Assembly (NCBI GenBank): GCA_038214135.1
Contig: JBBQSD010000202.1
Coordinates: forward strand, 1-7,947
DNA from: JANLSE01 sp038214135
GTDB taxonomy: Bacteria > Chloroflexota > Chloroflexia > Chloroflexales > Roseiflexaceae
Direction of reading: 5' to 3'
Length of the DNA: 7,947 nucleotides
Shown piece after piece: positions 1 to 4,544 of the stretch. Position numbers and translations under genes: made by a program. The notes under the pieces are model-generated. The model made no database searches. It saw nothing but the letters and a program-made list of their open reading frames with translations, and was not told where the DNA came from. The number at the start of each line of letters is the position of its first letter. The first letter of the stretch is position 1.

Positions 1-1
1 G

Positions 2-394
2 ATCGAGAGCATCGGCACCCCAGCCAGTATCGAGGAAGAAATCGCCAACAAACCCGCTCATATGCGTCAGCAAATGGCGCATCGTGATCTGCGCTGTTGT
101 ATTCGCATCGCTCAGTTGCAGATCCGGCAGATAGTGGCGCACTGGCGTATCCAGATCGAGGCGGCTCTGTTCTACAAGGCGCATTGCCGCCGTGCCCGTG
201 ACAGTCTTGGTGATCGAGCCGATCTGAAACAGCGTATCGGAATCGACGGCCAACGGATGATCGACATTCGTCACACCAAGGCCATCGACCAATTGCTCAC
301 CATCAATACTTACACCAAACGCAACGCCAGGGATGGCATGGCGCTCCATCGTTATGCGCACCTGTTCGCGCAGAGCATTCAATTGCCCACTCAT
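2..394 (-). CDS. Serine hydrolase, beta-lactamase/PBP4*/esterase family (3' part cut off by window edge)
   Basis: N-terminal 131 residues of a serine hydrolase of the beta-lactamase-related family (Pfam Beta-lactamase type: class C beta-lactamases, D-aminopeptidases, esterases). The catalytic SxxK motif is seen as SITK at residues 60-63, preceded by DTLFQIG. It is followed by the family's typical helix (RLVEQSRLDLDTPVRHYLP, residues 72-90) and MRHLLTHMSGF (105-115), the family's RHLLTHTSG block. The YxN motif and the HxG-type motif would lie beyond the left edge. The ATG at 394 is chosen because GAGGAG lies 8 bases upstream and a promoter-like pair sits just before it. No signal peptide is seen, so the protein is probably cytoplasmic. 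The substrate cannot be told from this part: members include esterases, peptidases and inactive homologues. The family call is firm; the precise function is open. Confidence 0.9.
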   Translation of the reverse strand, partial: MSGQLNALREQVRITMERHAIPGVAFGVSIDGEQLVDGLGVTNVDHPLAVDSDTLFQIGSITKTVTGTAAMRLVEQSRLDLDTPVRHYLPDLQLSDANTTAQITMRHLLTHMSGFVGDFFLDTGWGADALD

Positions 395-428
395 ACGGTT
401 GGCTCCTCAAGCTGTTTAGCAAGTTCTT

Positions 429-456
429 TTTATATGGAAGTTCACATGCTGCTCAA
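429..456 (-). promoter_or_regulatory. Sigma-70-like promoter of the serine hydrolase
   Basis: Reading the minus strand, TTGAGC (451-456, four of six matches to TTGACA) is followed after 16 bases by TATAAA (429-434, five of six matches to TATAAT). The start of transcription would be near 422, giving a leader of about 28 bases that contains the GAGGAG ribosome binding site before the ATG at 394. Supported by consensus match and position only. Confidence 0.5.
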
Positions 457-474
457 AACCGACGGGATCTAAGC

Positions 475-507
475 GCCCGCGTGGCTCGTAGTTGTCTGCG
501 GGTTTTT
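475..507 (+). terminator. Possible short Rho-independent terminator-like hairpin with no gene ahead of it
   Basis: CCCGC at 476-480 can pair with GCGGG at 498-502, with G-U extensions on both sides. The 3' arm is followed directly by five T (503-507). The loop is about 15 bases, so the hairpin is weak. No plus-strand gene ends just upstream, because the neighbouring serine hydrolase starts here and runs the other way. It may be a leftover of a lost gene, a shield in front of the 574-753 ORF, or chance. Confidence 0.25.
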
Positions 508-532
508 GTAATACATCTTCCATGATCTTTCG

Positions 533-541
533 TATTATAAG
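533..541 (+). promoter_or_regulatory. Weak -10-like box ahead of the 574-753 ORF and the ATP-grasp gene
   Basis: TATTAT at 533-538, with the overlapping TATAAG at 536-541, is the only AT-rich -10-like sequence between the divergent serine hydrolase and the plus-strand genes. No acceptable -35 hexamer lies 16-18 bases upstream; the nearest candidate, TTGTAA at 506-511, is too far away. Transcription of the ATP-grasp gene most likely starts hereabouts, since the small ORF and the gene overlap, but the box itself is weak. Confidence 0.25.
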
Positions 542-573
542 GCTGTAGATCATTTATGCAAAGGAACAGAGCA

Positions 574-753
574 ATGCAGCGCACACACTTTTTACGTGGT
601 ATGGCCACAGTCAATTTTTGGGCCGATAATGTGGCTGCTGCCCGCGATTGGCACACTGAACTGTTTGGCGAGCGGCCAACACAACTGCAAATCATCGGTG
701 CAGCGATCTGCCTGGTGGGCCTAGAAGTGATGAATTTCCGCGGAGGTGCCTGA
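574..753 (+). pseudogene. Fusion scar: start of a VOC/glyoxalase-like gene joined to the end of an EamA-type transporter gene
   Basis: A 59-codon ORF. AAGGA at 561-565 sits 8 bases before the ATG at 574; an in-frame ATG at 556 lacks this. The first half contains ATVNFWADNVAAARDWHTEL, the beta1-alpha1 pattern of VOC (glyoxalase/bleomycin resistance) proteins. This stops abruptly at about base 665 and continues as GERPTQLQIIGAAI followed by CLVGLEVMNFR. That matches the C-terminal end of EamA/DMT transporters, where a last hydrophobic helix follows a GE-x-PT-x-x-Q-x-x-G-A pattern. Neither half can fold as a member of its family: a VOC domain needs about 110 residues and a DMT transporter about ten helices. 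The reading frame is kept and its TGA overlaps the next ATG by one base, so it may still be translated and may couple translation into the ATP-grasp gene. Family assignments are from pattern memory, not a search. Confidence 0.55.
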
Positions 754-1613
754 TGCGATTAGGGCTTGCCACCTATGCGCTGTTGCCACAGCTCGCTATA
801 GATGATCAACTGTTTCTGATGACACTCCGTCAGCGTGGCCATCGTGTCGATGCAGTCGTCTGGGACGACACACATATTGATTGGGCCGACTATGACGGGG
901 TGATTATACGCTCGTGCTGGGATTATCATAAGCGCCCGGCTCAGTTCCTGGCATGGATCGACCGATTAGATGGCATGGGTGTACGATTATGGAACCCGGC
1001 ACCGCTTCTGCACTGGAACCACGAGAAGCGCTACCTGATCGAACTGGCCGCACAGGGCATCCCAATTGTACCAACGATCTACCTGGAACGAGGCGCATTG
1101 GTGGATCTGGCGCAATTACTGCGTGATCAGCAGTGGGCCGATGCAGTGATAAAACCCGCTATCGCTGCGACGGCCTTTCACACCTGGCGAACAAACATCA
1201 CGCAAGCCGTAACAAACCAACAACAACTGGCGGCATTAGTCGCCAGGGGTGCCGTACTCGTCCAACCACTGATGCCCGAAATCGCGCAAGGCGAGTGGTC
1301 GTTGCTATTCTTCGGCGGGGAGTTCAGCCATGCGGTACTGAAGCGGCCAGCACCAGGCGATTTCCGTTCACAGGATGATTTCGGCGGTACTGTTGAGCTA
1401 CGTAATCCACCACCGGGCATGGTTGATCAGGCGCAGCATATACTCAGCACACTCAGCAGCCCATGGCTGTATGCTCGTGTCGATGGACTAGTAGTTGGTT
1501 CGGTTTTCACATTGATGGAACTGGAGTTAATCGAGCCATCGCTGTTTCTCAGTGCCGCGCCACATGCTGCCAACATGCTTGCCACAGCCCTTGAGCGATT
1601 GAGTGCGGAGTGA
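753..1613 (+). CDS. ATP-grasp domain protein, DcsG-like ligase family
   Basis: A complete 286-residue ATP-grasp protein. The visible order is an N-terminal pre-ATP-grasp part with IIRSCWDYHKR (51-61) and LWNP plus HWNHEKRYL (79-95), then the ATP-binding lysine in VIKP (132-135), QPLMPEI (171-177) and GEWSLLFFGGEFSHAVLKRP (180-199). The metal-binding end is YARVDG (240-245) and LMELELIEPSLFL (254-266). This pattern resembles the family of the D-cycloserine enzyme DcsG, which closes the ring of O-ureido-serine using ATP, and related uncharacterised ligases. No other cycloserine genes are seen, so the substrate is unknown; an amino-acid-derived carboxylate is likely. The ATG at 753 has GGAGG at 742-746, 6 bases upstream, and overlaps the stop of the 574-753 ORF (TGATG), which implies translational coupling. 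It is probably cytoplasmic. The fold is sure; the reaction is not. Confidence 0.88.
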   Translation: MRLGLATYALLPQLAIDDQLFLMTLRQRGHRVDAVVWDDTHIDWADYDGVIIRSCWDYHKRPAQFLAWIDRLDGMGVRLWNPAPLLHWNHEKRYLIELAAQGIPIVPTIYLERGALVDLAQLLRDQQWADAVIKPAIAATAFHTWRTNITQAVTNQQQLAALVARGAVLVQPLMPEIAQGEWSLLFFGGEFSHAVLKRPAPGDFRSQDDFGGTVELRNPPPGMVDQAQHILSTLSSPWLYARVDGLVVGSVFTLMELELIEPSLFLSAAPHAANMLATALERLSAE

Positions 1614-1622
1614 TGCGGGGCA

Positions 1623-1638
1623 AATCTTGGAATCTTGG
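1623..1638. repeat. Tandem 8-bp duplication AATCTTGG x2
   Basis: AATCTTGG occurs at 1623-1630 and again at 1631-1638, ten bases after the ATP-grasp stop. A similar 9-bp duplication is found at 2111-2128. This is probably replication slippage; no function is evident. Confidence 0.6.
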
Positions 1639-1656
1639 ATTACCGATGATCGACGT

Positions 1657-1731
1657 TTATACCGCATCCGCAGGCTGAAGCCTGCGGCTAGCGGTTGATC
1701 ACCCATAGCTGCGTGGCTTCAGCCCGCAGCG
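1657..1731. repeat. REP-like palindromic element, copy 1 (second half degenerate)
   Basis: An 8-bp stem with TGAA loop, CCGCAGGC-TGAA-GCCTGCGG, lies at 1668-1687 and is followed by CTAG. A degenerate inverted version of the same palindrome follows at about 1710-1729, keeping the core GGCTTCAGCC at 1715-1724. Bases 1667-1691 are identical to 4448-4472, a 25-bp match, and TTATACC lies just ahead of both copies (1657-1663 and 4437-4443). The element is in the gap between the ATP-grasp gene and convergent tex. Such short intergenic palindromes are typical of REP-type repeats. It could act as a 3'-end stabiliser or processing site, but it has no T-run for termination. Confidence 0.8.
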
Positions 1732-1819
1732 TGCAAGCGAACCATATCCAATTAAATACCCAATGTCCATCGGCCTGCGGTCTACGAATGTCCCGATTAA
1801 GCAGAATATCACTGATCAT

Positions 1820-1838
1820 AGCACAAAGTGCCTGTGCT
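1820..1838. repeat. Small inverted repeat AGCACA-(7)-TGTGCT
   Basis: A perfect 6-bp inverted repeat (1820-1825 with 1833-1838) around a 7-base spacer, about 70 bases ahead of the 30-codon ORF. It could be a leader hairpin or an operator-like site; its size also fits chance. Confidence 0.3.
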
Positions 1839-1906
1839 GCAATGGCGGCGCGTGGTGTAATAAGCCTACACGAAGTGACGTACTGAACACCTACAGGAGG
1901 CCACCA

Positions 1907-1999
1907 ATGAACCCAATCAACGCCATCAATCCGGAATTCAGCCGCATCGTCGTTGAGGAATGGTCGGACGAAGCAGTGATCCGCCGCCGCGAGCAGTGA
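1907..1999 (+). CDS. Predicted 30-aa small protein of unknown function
   Basis: An ORF of 30 codons reading MNPINAINPEF, then SRIVVEEWSDEAVIRRREQ. It has a perfect AGGAGG at 1895-1900 with a 6-base spacer before its ATG, one of the best ribosome binding sites in the window. The peptide starts with a short Asn/Pro/Ile part. It continues into a charged, probably helical segment (FSRIVVEEWSDEAVIRRRE) with acidic residues followed by three arginines. There is no membrane segment or signal peptide. No convincing promoter is seen; the -10-like sequences upstream are poor. A hairpin at 2017-2044 lies 17 bases after the stop and could end or protect a transcript. I do not recognise the protein. Alternatives are the surviving start of a longer lost gene, or chance. 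The same frame is open further upstream to 1763, but with no ribosome binding site there. Confidence 0.45.
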   Translation: MNPINAINPEFSRIVVEEWSDEAVIRRREQ

Positions 2000-2016
2000 G
2001 CCAATCGCGAACCGCA

Positions 2017-2044
2017 ATGAATGTTGACAATCAACGTCATTCAT
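2017..2044. repeat. Strong hairpin just downstream of the 30-codon ORF
   Basis: ATGAAT-GTTGA (2017-2027), loop CAA (2028-2030), TCAAC (2031-2035), a 3-base bulge GTC, then ATTCAT (2039-2044). This gives 11 base pairs with one bulge. There is no T-run on either side, so it is not a classical terminator. Its position 17 bases past the stop suggests a 3'-end structure for the small ORF transcript. Confidence 0.45.
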
Positions 2045-2110
2045 CGTGTGCGTGTTATGGAATGCGCAACGGTGCGTAATTCACATCAACCGGCGAAACG
2101 AACTGCCAAT

Positions 2111-2128
2111 AATCTGCGGAATCTGCGG
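2111..2128. repeat. Tandem 9-bp duplication AATCTGCGG x2
   Basis: AATCTGCGG occurs at 2111-2119 and 2120-2128. It lies about 15 bases before the REP-like hairpin at 2143-2163 and may belong to the same repeat unit. No function is evident. Confidence 0.55.
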
Positions 2129-2142
2129 TTCTGGCTCCGCAT

Positions 2143-2168
2143 AGACGCTCCAGCGCAGCGTCTCTACC
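2143..2168 (-). repeat. Second REP-like hairpin with GTAG at its base
   Basis: AGACGCT (2143-2149), a 7-base spacer and AGCGTCT (2157-2163) form a perfect 7-bp stem. On the minus strand the stem is preceded by GGTAGAG, so a GTAG tetranucleotide lies directly 5' of the palindrome. In REP elements mobilised by RAYT transposases (TnpA-REP), a conserved GTAG or GGAG sits at this place. The assignment is by this architecture only; one copy is seen here and no transposase gene is in the window. Confidence 0.45.
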
Positions 2169-2225
2169 TTGAATATGGATAAGCAGGAGGTTCGGGATCA
2201 CCTCGGTGGTGCGTGGTGTTGCATT

Positions 2226-2252
2226 CTGACTCCTGACTCTCCTGACTCCTGA
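2226..2252. repeat. CTGACTC short tandem repeat
   Basis: CTGACTC at 2226-2232, 2233-2239 and 2242-2248, then a partial CTGA at 2249-2252. The array ends ten bases before the tex stop codon. I recall similar CTGACTC strings between genes in Chloroflexota and cyanobacteria. The unit is prone to slippage, so copy number may vary between strains. Confidence 0.7.
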
Positions 2253-2261
2253 ATACTCGCC

Positions 2262-4406
2262 TCACGTCGTGCGCATACTCAATGCAATCCGGCCACGCGC
2301 CGTATCAACGCTCAGTACCCGTACATCGACGATATCGCCAACCTGCACAACCTCCAATGGATTTTTGACGAACCGATTGGCCAGTTCTGATACATGCACC
2401 ATGCCATCCTGTTTGACGCCAATATCGACAAATGCGCCGAAATCAACCACATTCCGCACGGTGCCCTTGAGGATCATCCCAGGCGCAAGATCCTCCAGCT
2501 TCAACACATCGGCGCGCAATATCGGTGGCGGCGCATCATCGCGGGGGTCGCGGCCAGGCTTGGCCATATCATCGAGAATATCATTGAGCGTCGGCTCGCC
2601 AACCCCAAGTTCAGCAGCTAAACTTGCCAGCGTCAGCGCACCGCTGCGGATCTGCTCACGCACCCTGGCTGCCACATCTGGTAGTGCCAGCCCTGCACCA
2701 AAGCGTGTGATCAGTACCCGTGCTGCCTTGTATGATTCTGGGTGGATGGCCGTCTGATCAAGTGGATCGGGCGCACCCGGAATGCGTAAAAATCCCGCAC
2801 ACTGCTCAAATGTTTTCGGCCCAAGGCCCTTGACCTTGCGGAGTTCGGCACGCGCCCGAAACGGCCCGCTTTCATCACGATGGGCAATCACCGCTTTGGC
2901 TGTTTTCGGGCCAAGGCCAGCCACATAGGTCAACAATGCTGCTGAGGCCGTATTCAGATCGACGCCAACATAGTTCACACAACTCTCGACAACCGTGGCA
3001 AGCTGCTCGCCAAGCCGCTTCTGATCAACATCGTGCTGGTACATGCCCACACCAAGCGCCTTTGGATCGATCTTGACCAGTTCGGCCAATGGATCTTGCA
3101 ATCGCCTAGCAATCGAGACATTACCGCGCTGGGTGGCATCCAGATCAGGGAATTCCTCACGGGCAATATCAGATGCAGAATAGACCGATGCACCGGCTTC
3201 GCTGACCAACACATAGTTGATGCCGCCCTGCTTGCGAATCACATCCGCAACCAGCGCCTCAGTTTCGCGGCTGGCGGTGCCATTACCAATCGCAACGATC
3301 TGCACAGCCCAACGGCGGATACTGGCCAGCAACTGCTCACGCGCTCGATCCGGCTGGTGCAGATAGATCACCCCACCCTCAAGATATTTGCCGGTCGCAT
3401 CAACAACCGCAACCTTGCAGCCCGTCCGAAACCCTGGATCCACACCCATCACGATCCGACCACGCAATGGTGGCTGTAATAATAATCCACGCAAATTGGC
3501 GGCAAAGATCGTCAGCGCATGGGCCTCGGCCTTCTCAGTCAGCTCGGTGCGCAGATCGCGCTCGATTGCTGGCGAGAGCAGGCGCTTGTAGCCATCCATA
3601 ATCGCGGTACGCAGTTCTGCACCAACCCAACTCGTGGCAGGAGCATAGCGGCGCTGCAACGTACCGATAAAGGCATCATGGTTGGCTTCGATCTCGGCTT
3701 TTACAGCCTCCTCGTGTTCAGCCCGATTGATCGCTAGGATTCGGTGGGGCGGCATGGATGCTAATTCACCACGAAACGCATAGTAATCACGATATTTGCC
3801 ATCTGGATCGGCGGCCTCATCCCTGCGCGCAACACTGACCACACCCGTGCGGCGGGTGGCCTCACGAACAGCTTGCCGCACAGCCGCCGTCTCCATGATC
3901 TGTTCAGCGGCAATATCACGAGCGCCAGCCAATGCCGCTTCACTATCATCAATCCCTTTTTCGGGATCGACAAAGCTGGCTGCAACCTCAGCGCGGGTGC
4001 GGCTATCAGCCTGCTGCGCCAGCAACAGATCGGCCAATGGTTGCAACCCCTGTTCGCGGGCGATCTGGGCGCGGGTACGCCGCTTTGGCCGAAACGGCAG
4101 ATACAGATCTTCAATTGCCTGAAGGGTTTGTGCGACATTCAGTTGATCTGCCAATGCATCAGTGAGATGCCCAGCCTGATCAAGTAGTTGGCGCACCTCG
4201 GCGCGGCGAGCCTCCAGGTTCCGCAGATATTCCAGGCGTTCGGCAAGCTGGCGAATCTGTTGCTCATCCAGGCCACCGGTTACTTCTTTACGGTAGCGGG
4301 TGATGAATGGCACCGTATTGCCTTCGTCCAGCAGCGCAACCGTACTGGCAACCTGGCTCTGGCTCAGGCCTAATTCCTTGGCGATCCGTGGTTCGATAGA
4401 AGCCAT
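2262..4406 (-). CDS. tex: Tex family RNA-binding transcription accessory protein
   Basis: A 714-residue Tex protein (YhgF in E. coli), a cytoplasmic nucleic-acid-binding factor linked to transcription. Domain order is complete. A helical Tex N-terminal part (about 1-200) includes GNTVPFITRYRKEVTGGLDE (29-48) and EDLYLPFRPKRRTRA (99-113). The YqgF/RNase H-like domain has VMGVDPGFRTGCKVAVVD (319-336), IGNGTASRETE (373-383) and SEAGASVYSAS (402-412). Two helix-hairpin-helix parts are GLGPKTAKAVIAHRD (497-511) and VKGLGPKTFEQCAGFLRI (525-542), with HPESY at 555-559. The C-terminal S1 domain is GMILKGTVRNVVDFGAFVDIG (643-663) to about 712. The length is slightly below the 720-785 usual for the family. 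The ATG at 4406 starts the classical MASIEPRIAKEL; no good Shine-Dalgarno precedes it. It lies 138 bases after the kinase gene on the same strand, separated by a REP-like pair, so read-through or its own promoter are both possible. Confidence 0.97.
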   Translation of the reverse strand: MASIEPRIAKELGLSQSQVASTVALLDEGNTVPFITRYRKEVTGGLDEQQIRQLAERLEYLRNLEARRAEVRQLLDQAGHLTDALADQLNVAQTLQAIEDLYLPFRPKRRTRAQIAREQGLQPLADLLLAQQADSRTRAEVAASFVDPEKGIDDSEAALAGARDIAAEQIMETAAVRQAVREATRRTGVVSVARRDEAADPDGKYRDYYAFRGELASMPPHRILAINRAEHEEAVKAEIEANHDAFIGTLQRRYAPATSWVGAELRTAIMDGYKRLLSPAIERDLRTELTEKAEAHALTIFAANLRGLLLQPPLRGRIVMGVDPGFRTGCKVAVVDATGKYLEGGVIYLHQPDRAREQLLASIRRWAVQIVAIGNGTASRETEALVADVIRKQGGINYVLVSEAGASVYSASDIAREEFPDLDATQRGNVSIARRLQDPLAELVKIDPKALGVGMYQHDVDQKRLGEQLATVVESCVNYVGVDLNTASAALLTYVAGLGPKTAKAVIAHRDESGPFRARAELRKVKGLGPKTFEQCAGFLRIPGAPDPLDQTAIHPESYKAARVLITRFGAGLALPDVAARVREQIRSGALTLASLAAELGVGEPTLNDILDDMAKPGRDPRDDAPPPILRADVLKLEDLAPGMILKGTVRNVVDFGAFVDIGVKQDGMVHVSELANRFVKNPLEVVQVGDIVDVRVLSVDTARGRIALSMRTT

Positions 4407-4435
4407 ATATGCTCATTCTAGATATATTGTTGGCG

Positions 4436-4444
4436 CTTATACCA
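4436..4444 (-). promoter_or_regulatory. Extended -10 candidate for tex at the edge of the REP-like element
   Basis: On the minus strand TGGTATAAG fits an extended -10 (TGn plus TATAAT with one mismatch). It lies 30 bases before the tex ATG. No -35 match is found because the upstream bases belong to the palindrome. The GGTATAA core is shared by both copies of the repeat, so it may be part of the element rather than of tex. Confidence 0.3.
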
Positions 4445-4516
4445 TGCTCCGCAGGCTGAAGCCTGCGGCTAGGGTTAGGGTGCGTCGTCCCCTTGCCGCA
4501 GGCTTCAGCCTGCGGA
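4437..4516. repeat. REP-like element, copy 2: two perfect inverted palindromes
   Basis: CCGCAGGC-TGAA-GCCTGCGG at 4449-4468 is repeated in exact inverted form (with TTCA in the centre) at 4496-4515. The arms can pair with each other over 21 bp (4448-4468 with 4496-4516) around a 27-base spacer, or each can fold alone as an 8-bp stem with a 4-base loop. The element lies between the kinase stop and the tex start, beginning 29 bases after the former on the minus strand. There is no T-run. It is likely to shape or stabilise the mRNA between the two genes, or to reduce read-through into tex. Copy 1 is at 1657-1731. Confidence 0.85.
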
Positions 4517-4544
4517 TGGAAGAGCATCCATTAATCCAGGATCG

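Noticed and set aside
62..472. 136-codon plus-strand open frame over the left edge
   Set aside because: It is antisense to the serine hydrolase, whose SITK and HLLTHMSG motifs read clearly on the minus strand; the plus-strand product is Arg/Gln/His-rich without any motif.
1688..2044. 118-codon minus-strand open frame in the gap
   Set aside because: It covers the REP-like repeat and the reverse of the 30-codon ORF, has no ribosome binding site and a Trp/Cys-rich composition typical of a chance frame.
1657..2261. CRISPR array or attachment site in the repeat-rich gap
   Set aside because: The repeats are palindromes and adjacent short duplications of differing sequence, without regular spacers, an integrase gene or a tRNA gene.
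2269..2757. 162-codon and other long plus-strand frames opposite tex (also 3033-3479 and 3796-4122)
   Set aside because: They lie wholly opposite tex, which has all its domains; long antisense frames follow from its codon bias.
4469..4481. Telomere-like CTAGGGTTAGGG string
   Set aside because: It is only two units, placed in the spacer of the REP-like hairpin of a bacterial sequence; chance is sufficient.
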